Part shown: positions 6,984-13,908 of the stretch, piece after piece | Layout: each line of letters starts with the position of its first letter | Position numbering within the stretch: position 1 is the stretch's first letter | Assembly (NCBI GenBank): GCA_049613665.1 | Contig: JBMZCV010000076.1 | Location: 1 to 21,907, forward strand | DNA: 21,907 nt | Direction: 5' to 3' | From: JBMZCV01 sp049613665 | Lineage (GTDB): Bacteria; Bacteroidota; Bacteroidia; Chitinophagales; UBA2359 | The notes under the pieces: model-generated | Database searches by the model: none | What the model saw: only the letters and a program-made list of their open reading frames with translations | Told to the model about the DNA's origin: nothing | Position numbers and translations under genes: made by a program

Positions 6984-8084
6984 ATGAAACAAATATTACT
7001 TTCAACTTTATTATTTCTTTTCTCTTTTGCGTCTCTGTTCGCACAAATCAGCTTTTCGTCCAATAGTGCTATTGTGGAAATGGGCGAACAAAGCGATTTT
7101 GAAGTCGTAGCACACGCTAGTTTTACCAACAACTCAAGCGAAACCGTAACTGTAATTTGGGAGCGAACAGCAGTAAGTTATTCCAACGAAAATTGGAAAT
7201 CTTTGGTTTGCGATGTCGTCACTTGCTTTCCTCCACAAGTAAGCACCAACACTTTAACACTTGGAGCTGGCGAAAGCTCTAACTTAGACATACATTTTCA
7301 AGGAAACGGTATTGAAATAGGCGAAGGTGTTGGACATGTTCAGATAGCTGCTTGGGTAGATGGCGAAACGGAAACAAGTTTTGTAGCTGATTTTTATGGC
7401 GTGACATCGGCACCTGGCATTGTTTTGGCAGGAACTAACCCTGTTTTTGAAGAAGGCGAAGGTAGCGTATTTGAAATTGTTGCACACAGTACTTTCATCA
7501 ACACAACAGACGAAACTTTAACAGTAGTTTGGGAGCGTCTTTCAGAAGATTTTGGTGGTGCAGACTGGCGTTCATTGGTATGTGACCTTACAACTTGCTT
7601 TCCTCCACAAGTAACAACAAATTCATTTACTTTAGCTCCTGGCGAAATTTCTAATTTAGATGTGCATTTTCAAAACAATGGTGCTGCCGAAATTGGAATG
7701 GGTGAAGGTATGGTAGAAATGATGGTAACAACAGAAGAAAATCCAGATTATGGTTTTACGGCTACTTACGAAGCACGAGCTTATGGCGTAGGAATTGAGG
7801 AGGAAGACTTTTTTAATACGCCAACTTTTGAAGGCGAAGCAAACTTATATCCAAATCCTGTGAGAAACAACGATTTGACGATTGAATTTAATCCTAACTC
7901 AAATATCAAACACATTGAACTATACAATTTGTTGGGCAAAAGAGTTGCGGTTTATGATATTGCTGATAGCTACCAAAAGCAAATTATTGAAGCTTGCGAC
8001 CTCGACGAAGGCATGTATTTTGTTAGTATGTTCAACGAAACAGGCGATTTGGTAACAACTAAAACGTTTACTAAAATTAACTAA
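6984..8084 (+). CDS. T9SS-secreted protein with two copies of an unrecognised ~110-residue domain
   Basis: The signal peptide (1-20, FASLFA before QISFSS) targets the Sec system. Two related units follow, about residues 21-140 and 142-275. Each contains F-E-[VI]-V-A-H-[AS]-[ST]-F-x-N, T-V-x-W-E-R, W-[KR]-S-L-V-C-D, T-C-F-P-P-Q-V and S-N-L-D-[IV]-H-F-Q, with two cysteines per unit that could form an internal disulfide. The last 80 residues are a type A T9SS sorting domain: NLYPNPVRNNDLTIEF, then HIELYNLLGKRV and the final beta strands ending in TKTFTKIN. The protein should cross the outer membrane through the type IX machinery and be released or anchored. A 22-base stretch encoding TCFPPQV is identical in both units (7221-7242 and 7593-7614). 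The function of the repeated unit is unknown; its beta-rich, Ig-like pattern suggests binding or adhesion. Confidence 0.9.
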   Translation: MKQILLSTLLFLFSFASLFAQISFSSNSAIVEMGEQSDFEVVAHASFTNNSSETVTVIWERTAVSYSNENWKSLVCDVVTCFPPQVSTNTLTLGAGESSNLDIHFQGNGIEIGEGVGHVQIAAWVDGETETSFVADFYGVTSAPGIVLAGTNPVFEEGEGSVFEIVAHSTFINTTDETLTVVWERLSEDFGGADWRSLVCDLTTCFPPQVTTNSFTLAPGEISNLDVHFQNNGAAEIGMGEGMVEMMVTTEENPDYGFTATYEARAYGVGIEEEDFFNTPTFEGEANLYPNPVRNNDLTIEFNPNSNIKHIELYNLLGKRVAVYDIADSYQKQIIEACDLDEGMYFVSMFNETGDLVTTKTFTKIN

Positions 8085-8141
8085 AAATAGTTTTTAATTC
8101 TTAGTGATGAGTTTTTAGTTAGAAAACGATATTATATTAGT

Positions 8142-8180
8142 AATCCTTCAAGGCTTTCAAAACCTTGAAGGATTTTTTAT
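8142..8180. terminator. Rho-independent terminator after the T9SS repeat-domain gene
   Basis: Arms 8142-8153 (AATCCTTCAAGG) and 8163-8174 (CCTTGAAGGATT) pair perfectly, and the stem is followed by a T-run (8173-8178). It lies 58 bases past the stop of the plus-strand gene. Between stop and stem is the T-rich motif TAGTTTTTAATTCTTAGTGA, which recurs near other gene ends in this window. Confidence 0.85.
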
Positions 8181-8205
8181 TGTAAGATATTTCGCTATTT
8201 TTGAG

Positions 8206-8330
8206 AAGGGAAACATACTATTTTTCAGTTCAAAAGTCCATAAAAATAGGAAATATTGGTCTTCTTAGCCTAAAAAAATAATATATTTAAGTCTTTGATA
8301 AAAAATGTATAAATGTTCGAACTATTGCTT
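8206..8330 (+). repeat. Dispersed MITE-like repeat, copy B
   Basis: It starts GGGAAACATACTATTTTTC at 8209 and continues with ATAGGAAATATTGGTCTTCT and AGCCTAAAAAAATAATATAT, nearly identical to copy C at 9870. The inner terminal repeat has decayed on the right side (AATAATATATTTAAG instead of AATAGTATGTTTAAG). GAACTATTG near 8320 is shared with copy A. The TATTTTTG just before it (8196-8203) looks like a -7 promoter element. It lies in the 289-base gap between convergent genes. Confidence 0.75.
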
Positions 8331-8373
8331 TATGAAAACAACTAAGAACTTCCAACTAAAAATTAAAAACTAT

Positions 8374-9642
8374 CTATTTAACCATCATTTTCCCACTAGC
8401 TTTCGCTTCCTTATTTTCGCCTAAAATACTATAAAAATACATTCCGTTAGCCAAATCGCCACGTTCTACGACAATCTGATGAGCTTGAATTTCGTAATTT
8501 ACAGCACACAAACGGCCATTTAAATCATAGACTTTTAGGCTAATATTTTTAGTAGAAAAGTCAGTATCGAATTTTATAAACGTTTTTTCAGCAAAAGGAT
8601 TAGGATAATTTGCTAAAAAGTTATTTGCCTCCGCAGTATTTATGCCGACATTTCCAACATTTTCGAGATACTCACATACCTGAATTTGCATAAATTCGCT
8701 CACATGATTAAAAGTACTATCCATATATGCCTCCGAATTATCGCCCAAAACGAAAGGTGTATGTCCAGCACCTTCAAAACTCAAAAAAGCGTTAGGAATA
8801 TTAACTTCATTTGCTCGCTCATGTAGCTGACTGCTGCCATGTATGAGCATATTGATGCCAAATAAAGTTAAAATATCGCTACCGTAAGGCACAATATCAT
8901 CTGCTGTTCCGTGAATGCTTACCACAGGAATATCGCCTTCATTCAGCCAATTTAAATCACCGATAGCTCCCGACAAGCTGATAACACCAGCAACTGAGGA
9001 GGAATATGCTGCATTTCCGCTCAAGCCTTCTATTCCACCAACAGCATTAGCCTCATCTAGTAACAAATCTGGAATTTCTGCATCTTCGTTCAGGTAAGCC
9101 GTATGCAAAGCAGCTATTGCACCAGCCGAAACACCTGCGATATAAATTTGGTCTGGATTGATGCGATACAAATTATCGGTAGCAGCATCTTTTCTGAAAA
9201 AACGAATAGCTGCTTTCATATCATGTACGGCTTTTAATACTGCTTTTAAAGCAGCCTCTTCACTGCCGTTGAGTGCCAAACTTGTACTCAAACGATAATC
9301 AATAGAAGCATTGACATATCCCAATTTAGTAAAACGGTTTGCCAACTCTACAATGTCTGGAGATGTTCTTGTGCCAAGTACGAAAGCACCACCAAATGCC
9401 CAAATAATAAGCGGTCTTTCTTCCCAATTGTCGCCTTCTGGCTCATAAAAATCAAGATTTAAGAACTGAACTTCATCTGGATTAAATAAGGTGGGTTGGT
9501 TATTGTAGCCAAATTCGATGCCTTCGGAAACTGTTACATTTTCGAAAACAGCTTCGCTAAAACGTTCATTATCGCATTCTTGAGCGAAAGTATATGGCGT
9601 AGCTAAAAATATTAGCAATGCTAGAAAATAAGTGTAACGCAT
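8374..9642 (-). CDS. T9SS-secreted alpha/beta hydrolase (carboxylesterase-like)
   Basis: A signal peptide (1-20, YTFA before QECDN) leads into an alpha/beta-hydrolase of the esterase/lipase class (BD-FAE or carboxylesterase type). W81-A-F-G-G-A-F-V-L-G replaces the usual HGGGF oxyanion loop. The nucleophile elbow is G170-V-S172-A-G, the acid is D248 or D249 in HGTADDIVP, and the histidine is H294 in GAGHTP. The catalytic order and spacing are normal. The C-terminal domain (about 340-422, NYPNPFAEKTFIKF ... VYDLNGRL ... LANGMYFYSI ... GKMMVK) is a T9SS type A sorting signal, so the enzyme should act outside the cell. The substrate is unknown; acyl or feruloyl esters of polymers are plausible. 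The ATG follows an A-rich leader. The gene converges with the T9SS repeat-domain gene and lies downstream of, and in the same direction as, the ALDH gene. Confidence 0.9.
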   Translation of the reverse strand: MRYTYFLALLIFLATPYTFAQECDNERFSEAVFENVTVSEGIEFGYNNQPTLFNPDEVQFLNLDFYEPEGDNWEERPLIIWAFGGAFVLGTRTSPDIVELANRFTKLGYVNASIDYRLSTSLALNGSEEAALKAVLKAVHDMKAAIRFFRKDAATDNLYRINPDQIYIAGVSAGAIAALHTAYLNEDAEIPDLLLDEANAVGGIEGLSGNAAYSSSVAGVISLSGAIGDLNWLNEGDIPVVSIHGTADDIVPYGSDILTLFGINMLIHGSSQLHERANEVNIPNAFLSFEGAGHTPFVLGDNSEAYMDSTFNHVSEFMQIQVCEYLENVGNVGINTAEANNFLANYPNPFAEKTFIKFDTDFSTKNISLKVYDLNGRLCAVNYEIQAHQIVVERGDLANGMYFYSILGENKEAKASGKMMVK

Positions 9643-9649
9643 TTTATGA

Positions 9650-9690
9650 ATAGTTTTTAATTTTAAGTGATTAGTTTTTAAATAGTTTTT
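9650..9690. repeat. T-rich boundary motif inverted with respect to 8361-8373
   Basis: ATAGTTTTTAATT (9650-9662) is the exact reverse complement of AATTAAAAACTAT (8361-8373), so these motifs bracket the hydrolase gene. Related TAGTTTTTAATT or TTAAAAACTA strings occur at 8091, 9674, 10146 and 2381, and more loosely at 325. On the minus strand this copy forms the A-rich leader of the hydrolase. The meaning is uncertain. Confidence 0.5.
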
Positions 9691-9855
9691 AGTTATGAAT
9701 TTTTAATTTCTAGTGCAATGTTTTGATAAGCTTTAAAATACTCTATTATCCTTTTAGTTGCTGGCGATAACACACAGCAACGGCGAGAGGCGAGAGTTGT
9801 CGTTTTTTTGGAAACATGTAATAAAATAGCAGCTATTCTCGGTTTAACAAAAGAA

Positions 9856-9971
9856 ACCTTTTTCGATAGGGGAAACATACTATTTTTCAGTTCAAAAGGC
9901 TATAAAAATAGGAAATATTGGTCTTCTTAGCCTAAAAAAAATAGTATGTTTAAGCTTTTGATAAAAAAGGC
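9856..9971 (+). repeat. Dispersed MITE-like repeat, copy C (most complete)
   Basis: It has perfect 15-bp inverted repeats AAACATACTATTTTT (9873-9887) and AAAAATAGTATGTTT (9937-9951). Imperfect pairing extends outward, from CCTTTTTCGATAGGGG on the left to AAGCTTTTGATAAAAAAGG on the right. The whole is about 115 bases with no coding capacity, as expected of a miniature inverted-repeat element. The 9643-10152 gap otherwise holds a T-rich boundary motif, a 12-bp inverted pair (9830-9841 with 10041-10052) enclosing this copy, and a right-end fragment at 10066. I see no credible gene in those 510 bases. Confidence 0.85.
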
Positions 9972-10065
9972 CTTAAAAACTAATTGCTGACACAGAAAAA
10001 CAAGCAGATATTTTTTTATAATATTTATTTTATTTCAAAGCGAGAATAGCTGATAAAACAGTGTA

Positions 10066-10106
10066 CTCAGCCTAAAAAAATAGTATATTTAAACTTTCGA
10101 TAAAAG
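10066..10106 (+). repeat. Dispersed MITE-like repeat, right-end fragment (copy D)
   Basis: AGCCTAAAAAAATAGTATAT followed by TTAAACTTTCGATAAAAG repeats the right end of copy C with a few differences. No matching left end is adjacent. Copy C and its flanking 12-bp inverted pair lie immediately to the left, which suggests one element inserted into or beside another. Confidence 0.65.
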
Positions 10107-10152
10107 AATATATAATAGTTTCAACCAAAAATTCATAACTAAAAGTTAAAAA

Positions 10153-11577
10153 CTAGAAAGTATGCTTCATTAGAAAACGCAAAGCACCCATTGTCAATTT
10201 GAAAGGTGCATAGCGTAGCGGAGGGTCAATTAGGTTGGAGCGTTCCATAACAGCCTTTTGATGCGAAAAAGTATCGAAACTATATTTGCCATGATAAGCC
10301 CCTAAGCCGCTTTCGCCTACGCCACCAAAAGGCATTTCTGTTGTCGACATATGAACAATCGTGTCATTGACAGCCACACCGCCAGAGGAGGTTTCATTAA
10401 TCACTTTATCAATTAATTTTCTATTTTTCGAAAACAAATACAAAGCAAGCGGTTTGGCACGTTCATTTATATATTTGATAACCTCTTCTTCTTGCGTCCA
10501 TTCCACGATAGGAATAAGCGGCCCAAAAATTTCCTCTTGCATAATTGGGTCTTCATCTGTCACATTATCAATCAAAGTTGGGCCAACATATCTATCCTTG
10601 TGATTGATGTCGCCACCATAAAGCACATTTCCGCAAGTCATCAAGCCAGCCAAACGTTTTATATGTCTATCATTGATAATTCGGCCAAAGTATGGACTTT
10701 TTTTAGGATTTGCCGTAAAAAACTTTTCGATATGCTTTTTCAAATGTTCAACCAATTCGGCTTTGACTTCGCTATGCACCATAATATAATCTGGAGCAAC
10801 ACAAGTTTGGCCTGCATTCAAAAATTTTCCCCAGGCAATACGTTTTGCTGCCAAATCCAAATCTATATTTTTATCGACAATACACGGACTTTTTCCTCCA
10901 AGCTCTAAAGTAACAGGTGTGAGATGTTTTGCTGCCGCCTGATACACAATTTTTCCAACTTGCGTACTTCCTGTAAAAAAAATATAATCAAACTTTTCTG
11001 CCAAGAGTGCTTGCGACATATCAATACCACCTTCAAAAATGGCGACATGATGTTCTTCAAAAGTTTCTTTTATTAGCTCACTTGTTACAGAAGCCGTATG
11101 AGGAGCAAGTTCCGAAGGTTTCAAAATAGCAGTATTTCCTGCACTTATCGCACCTACAAGCGGAGCAAGAAGCAACTGAAAAGGATAATTCCAAGGCCCG
11201 ATAATCAAGTTTGCACCATAAGGCGTAGCTTTGATATAGCTAGAAGCCTTGAAATGAAAAAGCGGTGTTGATACTTTCTTGTTTCGCATCCACTTTTTTA
11301 GATGCTTTGTAGTATGGTCAATTTCGCTAATCACAAACCCAACTTCGGAAGCATATGCCTCTATTTTAGATTTGTTTAAGTCTAATTTTAAGGCATCTAA
11401 CAATTGTTTTTCATATTTTACAATTGCTTTTTTGAGTTTTTTAAGCTGCATTAGCCTAAAATCGTAATCTTTTGTTACATTAGAAGTAAAAAACTTTCGT
11501 TGAGCCTTTAGCGTTTCAGCTACTTTTTGCTCCATATCAATTTTCATGTTTGTATGAGGAGGTGTTTCTGTCAGCAT
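10153..11577 (-). CDS. Aldehyde dehydrogenase, class 3 (ALDH3-like)
   Basis: This NAD(P)-dependent aldehyde dehydrogenase oxidises aldehydes to acids. Conserved residues are N130 in GPWNYPF, K153 in ILKPSE, the cofactor loop F201-T-G-S-T-x-x-G-K, the general base E225 in TLELGGKSP, and the nucleophile C259 in GQTCVAPDY. N130, E225 and C259 are each 16 positions beyond N114, E209 and C243 of rat ALDH3A1, so the class 3 assignment is firm and the N-terminus is about 14 residues long. The true start may therefore be the ATG at 11547 or 11535, although 11577 has the best A-rich leader. The C-terminal segment (LRYAPFKLTMGALRFLMKHTF) resembles the hydrophobic tail by which fatty-aldehyde types approach membranes. 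It is cytosolic or peripheral, and lipid or alkane aldehydes are likely substrates. Confidence 0.94.
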   Translation of the reverse strand: MLTETPPHTNMKIDMEQKVAETLKAQRKFFTSNVTKDYDFRLMQLKKLKKAIVKYEKQLLDALKLDLNKSKIEAYASEVGFVISEIDHTTKHLKKWMRNKKVSTPLFHFKASSYIKATPYGANLIIGPWNYPFQLLLAPLVGAISAGNTAILKPSELAPHTASVTSELIKETFEEHHVAIFEGGIDMSQALLAEKFDYIFFTGSTQVGKIVYQAAAKHLTPVTLELGGKSPCIVDKNIDLDLAAKRIAWGKFLNAGQTCVAPDYIMVHSEVKAELVEHLKKHIEKFFTANPKKSPYFGRIINDRHIKRLAGLMTCGNVLYGGDINHKDRYVGPTLIDNVTDEDPIMQEEIFGPLIPIVEWTQEEEVIKYINERAKPLALYLFSKNRKLIDKVINETSSGGVAVNDTIVHMSTTEMPFGGVGESGLGAYHGKYSFDTFSHQKAVMERSNLIDPPLRYAPFKLTMGALRFLMKHTF

Positions 11578-11627
11578 TTTATTTTGTTTTTGCGAGAAAA
11601 ATGTTTTGCAGTTAATTAAGGTTTGAA

Positions 11628-11658
11628 CAAAAATAATTAAATATAAAAGAAATTCAAG
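11628..11658 (-). promoter_or_regulatory. Candidate promoter of the aldehyde dehydrogenase gene
   Basis: On the minus strand, CTTG (11658-11655) is followed after exactly 19 bases by TATTTTTG (11635-11628). This fits TTTG-N19-TAnnTTTG with one mismatch. Transcription would start about 45 bases before the ATG at 11577. Confidence 0.5.
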
Positions 11659-11677
11659 CTTTTGAAAGATATTTCGC

Positions 11678-11685
11678 TATTTTTG
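11678..11685 (+). promoter_or_regulatory. Candidate -7 element for the lipoprotein/TPR gene run
   Basis: TATTTTTG matches TAnnTTTG exactly and lies 27 bases before the ATG at 11713; no good TTTG is found 19-20 bases upstream. The 20 bases 11666-11685 occur again, identical, at 8184-8203 in front of repeat copy B. Confidence 0.35.
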
Positions 11686-11712
11686 TTTTATCACACATAA
11701 AAAAACAAGTTT

Positions 11713-12339
11713 ATGATAGGTTTTAGTTCAAAAAAAAGGTGTCATTATGCTATTTTTACTTTGCAGCATTTTGTTTCAAAAATTGTTATTATAACACTTT
11801 TTTTAAATATAAGTATCGGCTTTCAATCTTGCTCTTTGCAGAAAAAAGCAAAAAAAACTGAGGAGGAGAAAAATACGTCAAATTTTGACTTTTCGGAATT
11901 AAACAAAAAACTTCTAGTAAAAAACGAAAAAGAAGAAATTCGTTACATAGATTTAATTACAGACTTTGATGGCAAAAAAATTCGTGTAGGCATTAGCGAA
12001 ACAGATACAAGTTGGCAAAATTTGAAAGCCCACGAGTTTGGGAATTTCGCTTACTATCTTGGCATTTTGAATGTTGATTGGAATGCACAGCCTCATAGCA
12101 ATTTGCAGCTTTTATCTTTGAATGTACCAATTACCGAAATAGCTATGATGGAAGCTCGCTCACCCAATGATGTGAAAATCAGTGCAGAGCAAATCAACAA
12201 ACTAGCGATTATAGAAGGTTATTCTAGTGGAGGAATGATTTATAAGGCAAATATTGTTGCTGTTTTCGAAGACAAACCGATGGATTTGCTGATGTTGCTT
12301 TTGCAAAAGAATGAAATTACGCCTTATTTGAGAAAATAA
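11713..12339 (+). CDS. Putative lipoprotein of unknown function (208 aa)
   Basis: The N-terminus has a lysine-rich start, a hydrophobic stretch (FVSKIVIITLFLNISIGF) and Q-S-C40-S, a plausible though not ideal lipobox, then a charged linker (KKAKKTEEEKNTSN). The mature domain (about 60-208) contains IRYIDLITDFDGKKIRVGIS, AHEFGNFAYYLGILNVDW, EIAMMEARSPNDVKISAEQI and a C-terminal helix (PMDLLMLLLQKNEITPYLRK). No known catalytic motif is seen and I do not recognise the family. A shorter start at an internal ATG would remove the lipobox, so the long form is preferred. It is the first gene of a same-strand run; the next starts 15 bases after its stop. Confidence 0.78.
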   Translation: MIGFSSKKRCHYAIFTLQHFVSKIVIITLFLNISIGFQSCSLQKKAKKTEEEKNTSNFDFSELNKKLLVKNEKEEIRYIDLITDFDGKKIRVGISETDTSWQNLKAHEFGNFAYYLGILNVDWNAQPHSNLQLLSLNVPITEIAMMEARSPNDVKISAEQINKLAIIEGYSSGGMIYKANIVAVFEDKPMDLLMLLLQKNEITPYLRK

Positions 12340-12353
12340 ACTTTTGTATAGAA

Positions 12354-12917
12354 ATGAAAAAATGCTATTTGGTTTTATTTTTTATCGTATCACTATCTGC
12401 TTGTTTCAACAACAAAAACATAATCCATTATGATTGTTATTACACAAATGTCAAACTTCAAGATATTGCTTATACGCTCTCGTATTTTGAAAAATTTAAG
12501 AAAAATGTGATTTTTTCAGATACTATGGATATGAAATTTCACACAGAAGTTACTTATCATGACTTTTTGTATAATTCTAATAAAGAGTCTGAAAAACTAA
12601 ATGTGGTGAGTTTTAATGATGATAAAATGTATTTTTATCAAATCAATGGCTTATTTCAATTAACCAAATGCAAAGAAGTTAAAGATAGAAATAGTTTGAA
12701 ATTGAGAAGTATATTAGCAGATTTACCTGCTAATAAATACGAAAAAAGAGATTGTTGTATAGAAGATGGTAGTTCAGGGATATTTCTAGTTATGAAAAAT
12801 GACATAGTTGAGTATTACTTTGAGTCAGAAGGAGTAAGTTGTGAAATGACTGAAAATAATAGACCTAATGAAATAATCACTTTCATCAAATTAACAAAAA
12901 ACATATTAAAAAAGTAA
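12354..12917 (+). CDS. Putative lipoprotein of unknown function (187 aa)
   Basis: MKKCYLVLFFIVSLSAC is a textbook lipoprotein signal with L-S-A-C17 as the lipobox. The following residues F-N-N-K lack the S-D-E-rich export signal of surface lipoproteins, so a periplasmic location is likely. The mature part is rich in tyrosine, lysine and asparagine and contains four more cysteines (C28, a central C, the CC pair in KRDCCIEDG, and SCEM), which could pair. I do not recognise a domain. The local GC content is low: one 60-base sample, 12361-12420, has 15 G or C. The next gene begins with an ATG one base after this stop codon, so the two are probably translationally coupled. Confidence 0.8.
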   Translation: MKKCYLVLFFIVSLSACFNNKNIIHYDCYYTNVKLQDIAYTLSYFEKFKKNVIFSDTMDMKFHTEVTYHDFLYNSNKESEKLNVVSFNDDKMYFYQINGLFQLTKCKEVKDRNSLKLRSILADLPANKYEKRDCCIEDGSSGIFLVMKNDIVEYYFESEGVSCEMTENNRPNEIITFIKLTKNILKK

Positions 12918-12918
12918 A

Positions 12919-13869
12919 ATGATAATACTAAAATCAAGGTTTTTTAAATACTTAAATCTTTTTTTCCTTCTCCTCTTTCCTTTTTATATTGTTCTTTCTC
13001 ATGGAATTGCGGAGGAACAAATAGCAGATTTAACTTATCATATTGAGCATTTTTATGAGGAAACAGAAGCTGAAGAGGAACTTTCAATAAAAAGACAAAA
13101 AGATACAGAACAAATAAATAGAAACTTGGCAATGCTTTATTTTGAAAGAGGCCAATTGTACCAAGAACGTGGCATTTTTCAAAATGCTTTTAATGATTAC
13201 ATTTTTTTGTTAGATAAGCAAAGTAGTTTAGAAATAGTTAATCTGACTTTAGCCGAATTGTTTTTTGAACACGATTTTTTCTATTTATCTCTACTTTATG
13301 TTAATAAGTTTTTAGAGATTCATGAAAATCATATAAAAGCTCTTGAATGTAAGGCGAAAACATTAGAAAATTTGGGATTTTATGATGAAGCTATTGGTAT
13401 TTACCAAAATGTTATTTCTCTTGCTTTGGAAGATAGAATAGTTAGTATAGATTATTTAGAGCCGTCTCATTTTATACAGCTTGCTGAGGTTTTAGAAAAA
13501 AGAAAGTTTTTTTTAGACAAAACATTTGCTTTAAAATATTTGCAGCTAGGTATTGATATGTTAGGAAAATTACCAAGTTTGCAAAATGCTTATATTGAAT
13601 TTGCTATTTCTAACAAAATGTACAATGAAGCTTTAGTAAAAATAGATGAGGTTTTAGATGAAAGTAGGGAAGTAACGAAAATTAAATATTTGCTGAAAAA
13701 AGCAGAAATCAACGTATTGTTTAACTGTTACGAAGATGCGTCTTTTTATTATCAAAATGCTAAAATTAACAATGCCCAACTTTCACAACGACACATTTTA
13801 ATGAATCGAGATTACTTTTTAGAATTTCACTTACTTTGTAATACAAATAATTTTGAAATAACAATTTAA
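12919..13869 (+). CDS. Membrane-anchored or secreted TPR protein (316 aa)
   Basis: A hydrophobic N-terminus (about residues 10-27, YLNLFFLLLFPFYIVLSHGI) acts as a signal peptide or anchor. The remainder is all-helical with degenerate TPR pairs: LAMLYFERGQLYQERGIFQNAFNDYIFLLD, then LFFEHDFFYLSLLYVNKFLEIH, the clearest unit IKALECKAKTLENLGFYDEA followed by IGIYQNVISLA, and further units to about residue 290. It is a protein-protein interaction scaffold facing the periplasm, with no enzymatic part. It starts one base after the preceding lipoprotein gene and ends 39 bases before the phosphatase gene, so all may form one transcription unit. The two samples counted (13081-13140 and 13501-13560) have 15 G or C per 60, clearly below the phosphatase gene. 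Confidence 0.85.
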   Translation: MIILKSRFFKYLNLFFLLLFPFYIVLSHGIAEEQIADLTYHIEHFYEETEAEEELSIKRQKDTEQINRNLAMLYFERGQLYQERGIFQNAFNDYIFLLDKQSSLEIVNLTLAELFFEHDFFYLSLLYVNKFLEIHENHIKALECKAKTLENLGFYDEAIGIYQNVISLALEDRIVSIDYLEPSHFIQLAEVLEKRKFFLDKTFALKYLQLGIDMLGKLPSLQNAYIEFAISNKMYNEALVKIDEVLDESREVTKIKYLLKKAEINVLFNCYEDASFYYQNAKINNAQLSQRHILMNRDYFLEFHLLCNTNNFEITI

Positions 13870-13908
13870 GTAAAATCAAAAGTTTACACTTTAAATTTTC
13901 AAAAAAAC

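Noticed and set aside
9693..9878. 61-residue minus-strand open frame in the intergenic region
   Set aside because: It overlaps the dispersed repeat (its first codons are the repeat's left end), has no A-rich leader, and its composition resembles no protein; it is a chance frame.
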